Source of the DNA: Gammaproteobacteria bacterium
GTDB taxonomy: Bacteria > Pseudomonadota > Gammaproteobacteria > Arenicellales > DRJH01
Direction of reading: 5' to 3'
Assembly: GCA_011052285.1 (NCBI GenBank)
Contig: DRJH01000070.1
Coordinates: 1-5,469, forward strand
DNA: 5,469 nucleotides
A model generated the notes under the pieces. The model was not told where the DNA came from, searched no databases, and saw only the letters and a program-made list of their open reading frames with translations. Made by a program: the position numbers and the translations under genes. Below, piece by piece: positions 1 to 5,469 of this stretch; position 1 is the stretch's first letter, and each line of letters begins with the position of its first letter.

Positions 1-1
1 A

Positions 2-397
2 GATGACGGTATCGGTGCCAACCTGGTCGATGTCTTTGTGGTGTATCCGATCAGTGGAAATCGGCCGATCGCGGAGATGCTGGCGCCTAATTTTGTACCA
101 CTGAAGGATATCTATACTAACCATTTTGTGGGTATGGCGTTTAAAACCGTTAGTTTGCAGGAGCTGGAAGAAACCCGCGTCACGATGGTTCGCCTGATTC
201 ACGAGAAGCTGTCTGAAGCACACAAACGATTCCTGCTCGCACTGAAACAGGGTGAACCAGGTTGGAGTCTGTTACCCTTTGAAAATATACACGATCTGCC
301 GCCGGTGAAGTGGAAACAGCGGAACCTGGCGGTGATGAGTCCCCGCAAGCGGGAAGAGAGCATAAAACGGTTGGCACAGGTGCTGGAGACACTATAA
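2..397 (+). CDS. Nucleotidyltransferase of the AbiEii/AbiGii toxin family, C-terminal part (5' end outside window)
   Basis: The frame is open from the left edge and ends at TAA 395-397, giving 131 residues of a C-terminus. The GTG at 38 is internal, because the frame continues upstream with sensible sequence (DDGIGANLVDVFVV). The stretch FLLALKQGEPGWSLL, then DLPPVKWKQRNL, then a Lys/Arg-rich helix ending in a VLETL tail is the usual end of AbiEii-like nucleotidyltransferases. In that family the catalytic GSxxxxSDxD core lies in the N-terminal half, which is missing here, so activity cannot be judged. Family members act as the toxin half of AbiE-type abortive-infection and toxin-antitoxin systems. 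Genes of this type also occur as passengers in type I restriction loci, which fits the hsdR remnant six bases downstream. Family call by recall of conserved motifs, without a search. Confidence 0.8.
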   Translation, partial: DDGIGANLVDVFVVYPISGNRPIAEMLAPNFVPLKDIYTNHFVGMAFKTVSLQELEETRVTMVRLIHEKLSEAHKRFLLALKQGEPGWSLLPFENIHDLPPVKWKQRNLAVMSPRKREESIKRLAQVLETL

Positions 398-463
398 ACG
401 GTTATGGCATCGTCTTATTCCGAAGACAAACTGGTCGAACAACCGGCCATCTCGCTGTTTGGT

Positions 464-476
464 GAGATGCTGGGAT
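464..476 (+). other. Frameshift site in hsdR
   Basis: The first frame reads F-G-E up to GAG 464-466, and the second frame resumes as W-D-T-L-D at TGG 471-473. Only four bases (467-470) separate E from W, whereas HsdR proteins normally have two residues there (E-L/M-G-W). Loss of two G residues from ATGGGC would give the observed ATGC. There is no long homopolymer or short tandem repeat at the site, so phase variation by slippage is not suggested. Established: the reading-frame break. Inferred: that it is a 2-base deletion. Confidence 0.75.
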
Positions 477-1712
477 ACGCTTGACTGTTACAACGAGACC
501 TATGGTGAGAGTGGAACCCTCGGCTGTGAGCATCGCGGCAAAATTGTTCTTAAGAGCAAACTCCTGCCTGCACTGCAATCACTCAATCCCGATGCACCGG
601 CCGAGGCGCTGGGTCAGGCGGTCGATGAACTGGCCCGCGACCGCAGTGCCATGAGCATGGTGGCCGCGAACCAGGAAGTCTATCGGTTGTTGCGGGATGG
701 TTTTCTCGCCCAGGTACAAACAGGCGAAAGTGGTGAGGCCGAGGATTACACCATTCAGTTTATCGAGTGGGATGATCCGGGCAAGAATGATTTCTTTCTG
801 GCATCGCAATTATGGATCACCGGTGAGGTTTACACGCGGCGCGCGGATCTGATTGGTTTTGTGAACGGCATTCCTCTGGTGTTCATCGAACTCAAAGCGG
901 CGCACAAAAACTTCAAGAACGCCTACGACGATAACCTGACGGACTACAAGACCGCCATTCCGCAACTGTTCTGGTACAACGCCTTTATCATCCTGTCCAA
1001 TGGTTCCCAGACCCGCATGGGCAGCATTACCTCGGCATGGGAGCATTTCGCCGAGTGGAAAAAGATCAATGATGAGGGTGAAACCGGTGTCGTCAGTTTG
1101 GAAACCGTGCTGCGCGGTACCTGCGAACGGCAGCGTCTGTTGGATATCGTCGAGAACTTCATTCTGTATCAGGATATCCAGGGCGGCACGATCAAGGTCA
1201 TTGCCCGATATCACCAGTACCTCGGCGTGAACCAGTCCATCCGGGCAGTACAGAATATCAAGGATAACAAGGGGCGGCTTGGCGTGTTCTGGCATACCCA
1301 GGGCAGTGGCAAGAGCTTCTCCATGGTGTTTTTCTCGCAGAAGGTGCTGCGCAAGCAGCCGGGCAACTGGACCTTTGTGGTGGTGACTGACCGGCTGGAG
1401 CTGGATGGGCAGATCTATAAGAACTTTGTCTCCACCGGTTGCATTACCGAGAAGGAGGCACGCGCTGAAAATGCGGGGGATCTTCAAAACCTGTTACGCG
1501 AGGATCACCGCTATGTATTTAGCCTGATTCAGAAATTTCGCGTAGAAAAAGGGGCAACCTATCCTATGTTGTCCGATCGCTCCGATGTGATAGTCGTGAC
1601 GGACGAGGCTCATCGCAGCCAGTACGATGTTTTTGCGCTCAATATGCGTAATGCCCTGCCTAATGCAGCATTCATTGGCTTTACCGGCACACCGTTGATG
1701 GCCGGAGAGGAA

Positions 1713-1730
1713 AAACCCCGCGAGCTCAGC
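1713..1730 (+). other. In-frame deletion junction in hsdR (loss of RecA domain 2)
   Basis: Upstream of about 1715 the protein matches the HsdR segment ending in motif III (FTGTPLMAGEEK, normally followed by TREVFGDY). From about 1725 onward it matches the HsdR C-terminal region (LSEEEQRG, then REGLTEEELAIFD). The intervening 400 or more residues usually found there, carrying helicase motifs IV-VI, are absent and the frame is kept. The shared bases CGCGAG at 1719-1724 encode R-E, which fits either flank, so a short microhomology may have mediated the event. The exact breakpoint cannot be fixed without an intact relative. Confidence 0.7.
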
Positions 1731-2080
1731 GAAGAAGAGCAACGCGGTATTCGGGAAGGGCTGACGGAAGAAGAACTCGCCATCTTCGATATTCTGACCA
1801 AGCCTGATATGACACTGACCAGAAAACAAGAGAAACAGGTTAAACAGGCTGCCAAGGGACTGCTGGAAACCCTCAGACGTGAAAAACTCGGACTGGACTG
1901 GCGGAAACGCGCGCAGACTCGCGCCCAGGTATTGCTGGCGATTGAGGATATTCTCGACCGCAACCTGCCTGAGGTCTATGATGAAAAGAAATACCAGGAA
2001 AAGTGTGAGTACGTGTATCAGCACGTCTATGACAGTTATCGTGATGCGCATAGCAGCATTTATGCAACGGTAGTATAGGC

Positions 2081-2755
2081 ATGGAGGAATTCACGGGATT
2101 AGAGTCAGTAATGCAGCCGGATGAGAGGATGTTGCACTACGTCCGGCAAGATCCGGTTACGGGTGAAAACCATCCCCAAGAACTCAAGGATCATTATGAG
2201 TCCGTTGCATCGATAAATCTTGATAATTCAGTTCCTGAGGATATTCACAATTTATTTAACATTGCGAAAAATGTTCTTCTGTACACGTGGTGTGAATATA
2301 GCTTCTTCCCAGTAGCTGCACTGCAGGCATTCACAACATTGGAATATGCACTGCGTGAGCGCTTGGGGGAGGATGTCATCGCTGAACTGAAGAAGCAAAG
2401 GAAGAGAGGCCTGTACGCCTATATCGAATATTCGATTGAGCAAGGATGGATAAGGAATGAGGACTTTTCGGCATGGCACAGAGCGCCGATGCTGCGTGCA
2501 AGAGATGAGTATCTTTTCAAAAAAATTAGAGAGATGGATGAGAAGGGTCTTGATTCAATGGAAATCAACTATGACGAAGCTGAGGTGCCGAATACCAATA
2601 CAGTTGATTATCTGGACATTCTCTTGCGTACAGTGAACAAGATTCGCAATTGGCATGCTCATGGAGAGCATATACTGCATCCGCCATCCGTTTGGCACAC
2701 GTTCGAGATGTGCGCTGACTTTATCAATGCGATATATAGGTCGGATAATGACTGA
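2081..2755 (+). CDS. Predicted HEPN-like domain protein (candidate RNase effector)
   Basis: This protein has 224 residues and no family I can name. Its C-terminal part holds the sequence LLRTVNKIRNWHAHGEH, in which R189-N190-x3-H194 fits the R(N)x4-6H catalytic motif of HEPN-domain proteins, many of which are metal-independent RNases in toxin-antitoxin and abortive-infection systems. The flanking sequence is helix-rich, for example FPVAALQAFTTLEYALRERL at 75-94 and VWHTFEMCADFINAIY near the end, as expected for an all-alpha HEPN fold. No signal peptide or membrane segment is visible. The ATG at 2081 is the only reasonable start: it lies 2 bases after the hsdR stop with no clear Shine-Dalgarno, so translation probably depends on ribosomes finishing hsdR. 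Its 3' end overlaps the next gene by 8 bases. The ORF is confident, the HEPN call moderate, and RNase activity is inference. Confidence 0.72.
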   Translation: MEEFTGLESVMQPDERMLHYVRQDPVTGENHPQELKDHYESVASINLDNSVPEDIHNLFNIAKNVLLYTWCEYSFFPVAALQAFTTLEYALRERLGEDVIAELKKQRKRGLYAYIEYSIEQGWIRNEDFSAWHRAPMLRARDEYLFKKIREMDEKGLDSMEINYDEAEVPNTNTVDYLDILLRTVNKIRNWHAHGEHILHPPSVWHTFEMCADFINAIYRSDND

Positions 2756-3644
2756 TGTTTCTGCATATTCTCTGGGGCGTGCTGTTGCGGCGTTGACCGA
2801 GCCATACAAGGGGCAAGATTTAGCATTCGGAGGGCAACGTCTGGATTGCCAGATGATGCTGGATGCTAACTATAAGCATTGTACCTTCGCGAATCATAGT
2901 TTCCTTAAGGCAAAGATACAGAATGGACTCTTCCTGAACTGCGTATTTATCGGCTGTTATTTCCGTAGAGCAGAATTACAAAATACTCGCTTCATGGGCT
3001 GTCGGTTTATTGACTGTAATTTCTCGCACATATCATTAAAAAGCTGTGATTTTAAGTATTCAGTATTTCATGGATGCCAGCTTCCATTTGATGAGTTCGT
3101 TCATTGCTTTCCGTCTGAGCACAATCTGAGGGAAGATATAACACGGAATCTGGCGATCGAATCATCTAACCTTGGGCTTGCCAGGGAGGCTCGTAGCTAC
3201 CGTATGGCAGAAATCCGAGCTCACGAGGAACATCTCTTAGCCGCAGTAAAAGGAAATTCCAGCTGGTATCGGGAACATTATGATTCGCTGAGGCGTATAG
3301 AGGCACTAGTGCAGTGGCTCCTCAGTCTTTTGAATCGATGGTTGTGGGGCTATGGTGAGCGCGCATGGGTTTTGGTCAGAAATCTGTTGCTCGTGTCTGT
3401 GATTATATTCCCGTCTCTGTTTTATATGCTACGAGATGAGCTAGACCATGCGTCTCACCGAGCACCGGGATTCATGGAGATAATCCACTTTAGTCTCGAG
3501 AATGTTATCCCGACAGGGGTTGTATCAAATGTAGTTGCTGTGGGTAATGCCGCGCGAGTCCTTGCCGGAATAGAATCGCTTCTTGGTGTAGTCGCGATTG
3601 CTCTATTTGCGGCCTACATATTCCGGTGGAGTCTGCATCGATGA
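2748..3644 (+). CDS. Pentapeptide-repeat membrane protein with two-helix channel-like C-terminus
   Basis: With the start at ATG 2748 (AGG at 2738-2740 upstream) the protein has 298 residues. In-frame ATGs further upstream, such as 2655, lie deep inside the preceding gene and give an unnatural N-terminus. Residues 42-117 form an unbroken five-residue repeat: every position 42, 47, 52 up to 117 is F, L, I or Y. The residue two before it is mostly small or Cys (C45, C65, C70, C85, C90, C100, C110, C120). This predicts a right-handed quadrilateral beta helix. A charged, probably helical linker follows (about 125-190). Two hydrophobic segments come next (about 206-228 and 270-292), flanking a short loop around 243-262. 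That layout resembles two-TM ion-channel domains found in other pentapeptide proteins, but the canonical TxGYGD selectivity filter is missing (ENVIPTGVVSN instead). It probably sits in the inner membrane. The last four bases overlap the nucleotidyltransferase start (ATGA). A role as a membrane-disrupting effector is inference. Confidence 0.85.
   Translation: MTDVSAYSLGRAVAALTEPYKGQDLAFGGQRLDCQMMLDANYKHCTFANHSFLKAKIQNGLFLNCVFIGCYFRRAELQNTRFMGCRFIDCNFSHISLKSCDFKYSVFHGCQLPFDEFVHCFPSEHNLREDITRNLAIESSNLGLAREARSYRMAEIRAHEEHLLAAVKGNSSWYREHYDSLRRIEALVQWLLSLLNRWLWGYGERAWVLVRNLLLVSVIIFPSLFYMLRDELDHASHRAPGFMEIIHFSLENVIPTGVVSNVVAVGNAARVLAGIESLLGVVAIALFAAYIFRWSLHR
3625..3631 (+). promoter_or_regulatory. 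Ribosome-binding site for the nucleotidyltransferase gene
   Basis: GGTGGAG lies 9 bases before ATG 3641, inside the end of the pentapeptide gene. It supports 3641 rather than the in-frame GTG at 3626, which overlaps this purine-rich stretch and would add only five residues. Together with the ATGA stop/start overlap at 3641-3644 it predicts translational coupling. Confidence 0.5.
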
Positions 3645-4321
3645 ATGAATATGGATGCGCTGTGTGGCTTTATGGGTCACGTGCTCGTGGGGATGAGGAC
3701 GTCCTGAGCGATGTGGATATCTTTGTGGTATCTGACACAGAAGTATCGAAAAAGGAGGTGACGCAACTGGTACCGGAGTTGCCTGGTGATATTTCTATTA
3801 GCCAGTACTCATGGAGTGAGGTAATTGGAATGGCGGATTACGGGTCATTGTTTCTGCATCATCTGAGGACTGAAGGTCAGGTTTTATGGGAGGCAGAAAT
3901 TGGTAAGGGCCAGTTGTTCAAACTGTTGTCAGAGATAGGTGATTACAAGTATGCGCGTCGCGATATTTGTGGGTTCATGGCTGTTCTTGAGGATGTGAAA
4001 ACATCGCTGGAATCGGGAGGAGTATTTACATATGAGTTGGGCGTATTGGGCACAGTATTGCGTCATTCATCCATTCTGGGCTGTTGGCTTAATGGAAACC
4101 CTTCGTTCGGGCGTATCGCACCAGTGCAACGTATCGTATCCCGATACGGCTTGTCACCGGAAATCGCAGCAGAGTTTCCTGGGCTATACGAGTACCGGCT
4201 ATATACCGATGGAAGAATTGCGATCATATCAGAGCCCACCAGATTTCAAGTCGAAGTTTGGTTGAATCGAGTGATGAAAGTAGTTAATGCTATTGCGACT
4301 GATGCCAATGATTATCATTGA
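3641..4321 (+). CDS. Minimal nucleotidyltransferase (MNT / NTP_transf_2-like) domain protein
   Basis: The protein has 226 residues and starts at ATG 3641, whose ATGA overlaps the stop of the upstream gene. The N-terminus carries the pol-beta-type nucleotidyltransferase signature: G12-S13, then SDVDIFVV with D24 and D26 as metal ligands in the classic GSx10SDxD spacing. The usual third acidic residue is not obvious; the candidate strand reads GDISISQYSW near 53-62. Residues about 100-226 are predicted mainly helical and form an accessory or substrate-binding region. MNT proteins transfer nucleotides to protein, RNA or small molecules. In HEPN/MNT modules the MNT is the antitoxin and AMPylates the HEPN toxin. 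A HEPN-like gene lies two genes upstream, so that pairing is possible, but the channel-like gene between them is unusual. An aminoglycoside-type small-molecule nucleotidyltransferase is the main alternative. The fold call is firm; the substrate is unknown. Confidence 0.85.
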   Translation: MNEYGCAVWLYGSRARGDEDVLSDVDIFVVSDTEVSKKEVTQLVPELPGDISISQYSWSEVIGMADYGSLFLHHLRTEGQVLWEAEIGKGQLFKLLSEIGDYKYARRDICGFMAVLEDVKTSLESGGVFTYELGVLGTVLRHSSILGCWLNGNPSFGRIAPVQRIVSRYGLSPEIAAEFPGLYEYRLYTDGRIAIISEPTRFQVEVWLNRVMKVVNAIATDANDYH

Positions 4322-4673
4322 ACATTGTTTACAAGAAATTGCCAAGATACGAGATGTGGCACAAGGCATTGATGCTGCCTACGTTGCCCGATCCAGAATC
4401 GGCCGGCTGACTCTTGCTCTGGCGCGAATCGTGGCCAAAAAGGCTGGTATGAGTATTCCGGATAGGCCTGGTCCAATAGTAGTTTCGGATGAAGTATCAC
4501 AAACTGTGCGAGAACTCGCGAGTATTTGTAATAATTTACTGGAGACATCTAGGGTGCTTTGTCAGCCCAGTGAACCTCTCGATATCCGCTGGAGGGAAGG
4601 ATGGTCAACTTTGCTGGCTCAGTTGGATGTGCTTGAAATAACGCTGCGGGAAATAGATAGTGTTGTTGAGTAA
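4302..4673 (+). CDS. Small helical protein of unknown function
   Basis: I do not recognise this protein (123 residues from ATG 4302). It is rich in A, L, I, R and E and looks entirely helical, with no membrane segment, Cys cluster or obvious catalytic motif. It overlaps the end of the nucleotidyltransferase gene by 20 bases from ATG 4302; starts at 4308 (14-base overlap) or 4287 are equally allowed, and none has a good Shine-Dalgarno, so translation is probably coupled. Its size and helical content resemble the small partners of MNT proteins, which are usually HEPN. However, it has no RX4-6H motif, and its only His is near the N-terminus, so a catalytic HEPN is unlikely. It may be a non-catalytic partner or a regulatory subunit of the nucleotidyltransferase; this is inference from position only. 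The reading frame is supported by dense packing between two real genes. Confidence 0.68.
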   Translation: MPMIIIEHCLQEIAKIRDVAQGIDAAYVARSRIGRLTLALARIVAKKAGMSIPDRPGPIVVSDEVSQTVRELASICNNLLETSRVLCQPSEPLDIRWREGWSTLLAQLDVLEITLREIDSVVE

Positions 4674-4687
4674 ACAAAGTTATGCGT

Positions 4688-4695
4688 AAGAGAGA
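4688..4695 (+). promoter_or_regulatory. Ribosome-binding site of the GGCT-like gene
   Basis: The purine run AAGAGAGA sits 3 to 10 bases before ATG 4699, in the only true gap (25 bases) within the five-gene set. It fixes 4699 as the start and suggests this gene is translated independently of its neighbour. I see no convincing promoter in the gap. Confidence 0.4.
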
Positions 4696-4698
4696 ATC

Positions 4699-5304
4699 AT
4701 GAGTAGCATCGGAATTCTTGCCTATGGTTCACTAATCGAAGATCCTGGTGCTGAGCTGAAGTCCTTAGTATCTAAAAAGATTACTGATATTGAAACACCT
4801 TTTAATATTGAGTTCGCCCGTTCAAGTCAATCGCGTGATGGTGCTCCAACTGTTATCCCTGTCGTAAATTATGGCTCACCAGTTAAGGCAGTTATTCTGG
4901 TCCTGAGTGATAGCGTAGATGTTGCAAAGGCGAAAGACCTGTTATGGCGCAGGGAAACTCGACAAGAAAATTCAGATAAATGCTATCCAAATCCAATAAA
5001 CCCGTCTTTAAATCAAGTGGTTGTTGCAGAAATTGTTGGGTTGGGCGGTATAGAGATCGTTTTCTATACGGAAATAGGTGCAAACATTGATGCGCCCACA
5101 CCACAAAAGCTGGCTGCCTTTGCAATAGAGAGTGCTCGTGGTGAGGCAGGCTCGGAAGGTAAGGATGGAATCAGCTATCTTATATCTGTGAAAAGGCAAA
5201 ATATTGATACCCCACTAATGGCTCAGTATGAGAAGGAAATACTAAAATCAGTTGGAACATCTTCACTATCAGAGGCATTAACGATTGTGCGAAAAAATGC
5301 ATAA
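4699..5304 (+). CDS. Gamma-glutamylcyclotransferase-fold (GGCT/BtrG-like) protein
   Basis: The protein has 201 residues with a soluble composition. The N-terminus IGILAYGSLI (YGSL at 9-12) is the substrate-binding signature of the GGCT/AIG2/BtrG superfamily. FNIEFARSSQSRDGAPTVIPV followed by a hydrophobic strand (PVKAVILVLS) fits the second part of that barrel. E86 in LLWRRETRQ, followed by Y96, is the best candidate for the catalytic Glu. Known GGCT enzymes release 5-oxoproline from gamma-glutamyl amines or peptides. The substrate here is unknown, and a binding-only role is possible. The C-terminal third (about 130-201) is helical and ends in a basic tail. The gene starts 25 bases after the small helical gene and is last in the series. 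Its presence beside a nucleotidyltransferase, a channel-like protein and a HEPN-like protein is the odd feature; it may process or protect a modified small molecule or peptide, which is speculation. Confidence 0.78.
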   Translation: MSSIGILAYGSLIEDPGAELKSLVSKKITDIETPFNIEFARSSQSRDGAPTVIPVVNYGSPVKAVILVLSDSVDVAKAKDLLWRRETRQENSDKCYPNPINPSLNQVVVAEIVGLGGIEIVFYTEIGANIDAPTPQKLAAFAIESARGEAGSEGKDGISYLISVKRQNIDTPLMAQYEKEILKSVGTSSLSEALTIVRKNA

Positions 5305-5318
5305 CCGCTATGAGGAAT

Positions 5319-5393
5319 TTATTTTTCAGCTAAGGACAACTGCAGTTTCTTCATGCGGGACTTTTGCAGATTCAGCTCTGCATCGTCCTGCAT
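5319..5393 (-). CDS. Short minus-strand open frame, possibly the C-terminal remnant of a convergent gene
   Basis: Read on the minus strand, ATG 5391-5393 gives a 24-residue, Lys/Leu-rich peptide ending LQLSLAEK before TAA (5319-5321). The frame stays open upstream to a stop at 5427-5429, and this extra part contains CPFC, a pair of cysteines as in zinc-binding knuckles. The composition (amphipathic, basic, ending in K-stop) looks more coding-like than chance, but the length is far too short to be sure. It could be the decayed end of a gene coming from the right, such as one from a mobile element; I cannot name the family. A different minus-strand frame (5326-5469) is also open to the window edge and competes with this reading. 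Confidence 0.2.
   Translation of the reverse strand: MQDDAELNLQKSRMKKLQLSLAEK
5365..5382. repeat. Perfect inverted repeat, 6-bp arms
   Basis: TGCAGA (5365-5370) and TCTGCA (5377-5382) flank a 6-base spacer. There is no T-tract after it on either strand, so it is not a typical rho-independent terminator. It may be a protein-binding site or chance, since it falls within a possible minus-strand coding frame. Confidence 0.35.
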
Positions 5394-5445
5394 TGTTAAG
5401 CAAAATGGGCAACGGGTGTTCCAGTATTACCATTAAAAACAAAAT

Positions 5446-5466
5446 GTTAGCGTTCAGTTTGCTAAC
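5446..5466. repeat. Perfect inverted repeat, 6-bp arms, at the right edge
   Basis: GTTAGC (5446-5451) and GCTAAC (5461-5466) flank a 9-base spacer in an AT-rich stretch. The arrangement could be an operator, a recombinase core-like site or a transposon-end motif. Nothing else in the window repeats it, so no function can be assigned. The sequence stops 3 bases later, which prevents seeing its context. Confidence 0.35.
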
Positions 5467-5469
5467 TAC

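Larger units (their letters stand above)
404..2078 (+). pseudogene. hsdR: Type I restriction endonuclease subunit R (HsdR), frameshifted near the start and internally deleted
   Basis: HsdR is the motor and nuclease subunit of type I restriction enzymes; it translocates DNA using ATP and cuts unmodified DNA. The start is ATG 404, which opens the typical HsdR N-terminus (YSEDKLVEQPAISLFGE), but that frame stops at TGA 482-484. The rest continues in the next frame from WDTLDCYNETYG at 471 to TAG 2076-2078. Numbering from the GTG at 459, the second frame (539 codons) shows a PD-(D/E)XK nuclease (D130, E144, K146), Walker A HTQGSGKS (279-286), a DEAH box (382-385) and motif III TGTP (409-412). Immediately after MAGEEKPRE it jumps to the HsdR C-terminal region (LTEEELAIFDIL, LDWRKRAQTRA, QHVYDSY). 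Helicase motifs IV-VI are absent. Repaired, the protein would be about 558 residues, against roughly 1000 for intact HsdR. It is very probably inactive as a translocase. A sequencing error could explain the frameshift, but not the deletion. Confidence 0.9.

Noticed and set aside
38..397. Complete small gene starting at GTG 38
   Set aside because: The frame is open to the window edge, and the upstream residues continue the AbiEii-like sequence, so it is the end of a larger gene.
810..1487. Minus-strand open frame of 225 codons within hsdR
   Set aside because: It lies opposite the conserved nuclease and Walker A coding sequence of hsdR, and its product has no recognisable family; it is a shadow of the real gene.
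1494..2051. Minus-strand open frame of 185 codons, hydrophobic at its start
   Set aside because: Its apparent hydrophobic segments come from reading charged helical codons of hsdR backwards (Lys/Glu codons become Phe/Leu). The + strand matches HsdR motifs throughout.
2655..2747. Longer start for the pentapeptide-repeat gene at ATG 2655
   Set aside because: It would overlap the catalytic end of the HEPN-like gene by about 100 bases, and the extra residues do not look like a natural N-terminus; ATG 2748 has a better upstream AGG and a short overlap.
5305..5345. Rho-independent terminator after the last gene
   Set aside because: The T-rich stretch at 5318-5326 is not preceded by a GC-rich hairpin, so a terminator cannot be supported.
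1..5469. CRISPR array, tRNA or rRNA genes
   Set aside because: No regularly spaced direct repeats and no cloverleaf or rRNA-like sequence were seen.

Overview
The window looks like part of a bacterial defence island, probably from a gammaproteobacterium-like, mid-GC organism. That placement is only an impression from codon use and gene content; nothing here fixes the species. All convincing genes lie on the + strand and are packed end to end. The layout has three parts.

(1) Positions 1-2078 are the distal end of a type I restriction-modification locus. The window opens inside the C-terminus of an AbiEii/AbiGii-type nucleotidyltransferase. Six bases later comes an hsdR gene (type I restriction endonuclease, motor and nuclease subunit) that is broken twice. 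A frameshift of about two missing bases near position 467-473 separates the first 21 codons from the rest. A clean in-frame deletion near 1716-1727 joins helicase motif III directly to the HsdR C-terminal region, so the second RecA domain is gone. The PD-(D/E)XK nuclease residues, Walker A and DEAH box are all still present. hsdM and hsdS are not in the window.

(2) Positions 2081-5304 are five tightly spaced + strand genes, more AT-rich than hsdR in the stretches examined. They are a HEPN-like protein with an RNWHAH motif, a membrane protein with a regular Cys/Phe pentapeptide-repeat domain followed by two membrane segments resembling a channel, a minimal nucleotidyltransferase (MNT) with a GS...SDVD active site, a small unrecognised helical protein, and a gamma-glutamylcyclotransferase-fold (GGCT-like) protein. 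The first four follow one another with stop/start overlaps or, at hsdR, a 2-base gap. The fifth follows after 25 bases with a purine-rich ribosome-binding site. The arrangement predicts one transcript and translational coupling. A predicted RNase-like protein, a membrane channel-like protein and a nucleotidyltransferase are all typical of toxin, antitoxin and abortive-infection modules, so the set is a candidate undescribed defence system. That function is inference.

(3) Positions 5305-5469 hold no convincing complete gene. There are two short inverted repeats and two short minus-strand open frames, one with a CPFC motif and one running off the right edge. These may be the 3' end of a convergent gene and could mark the border of the island.
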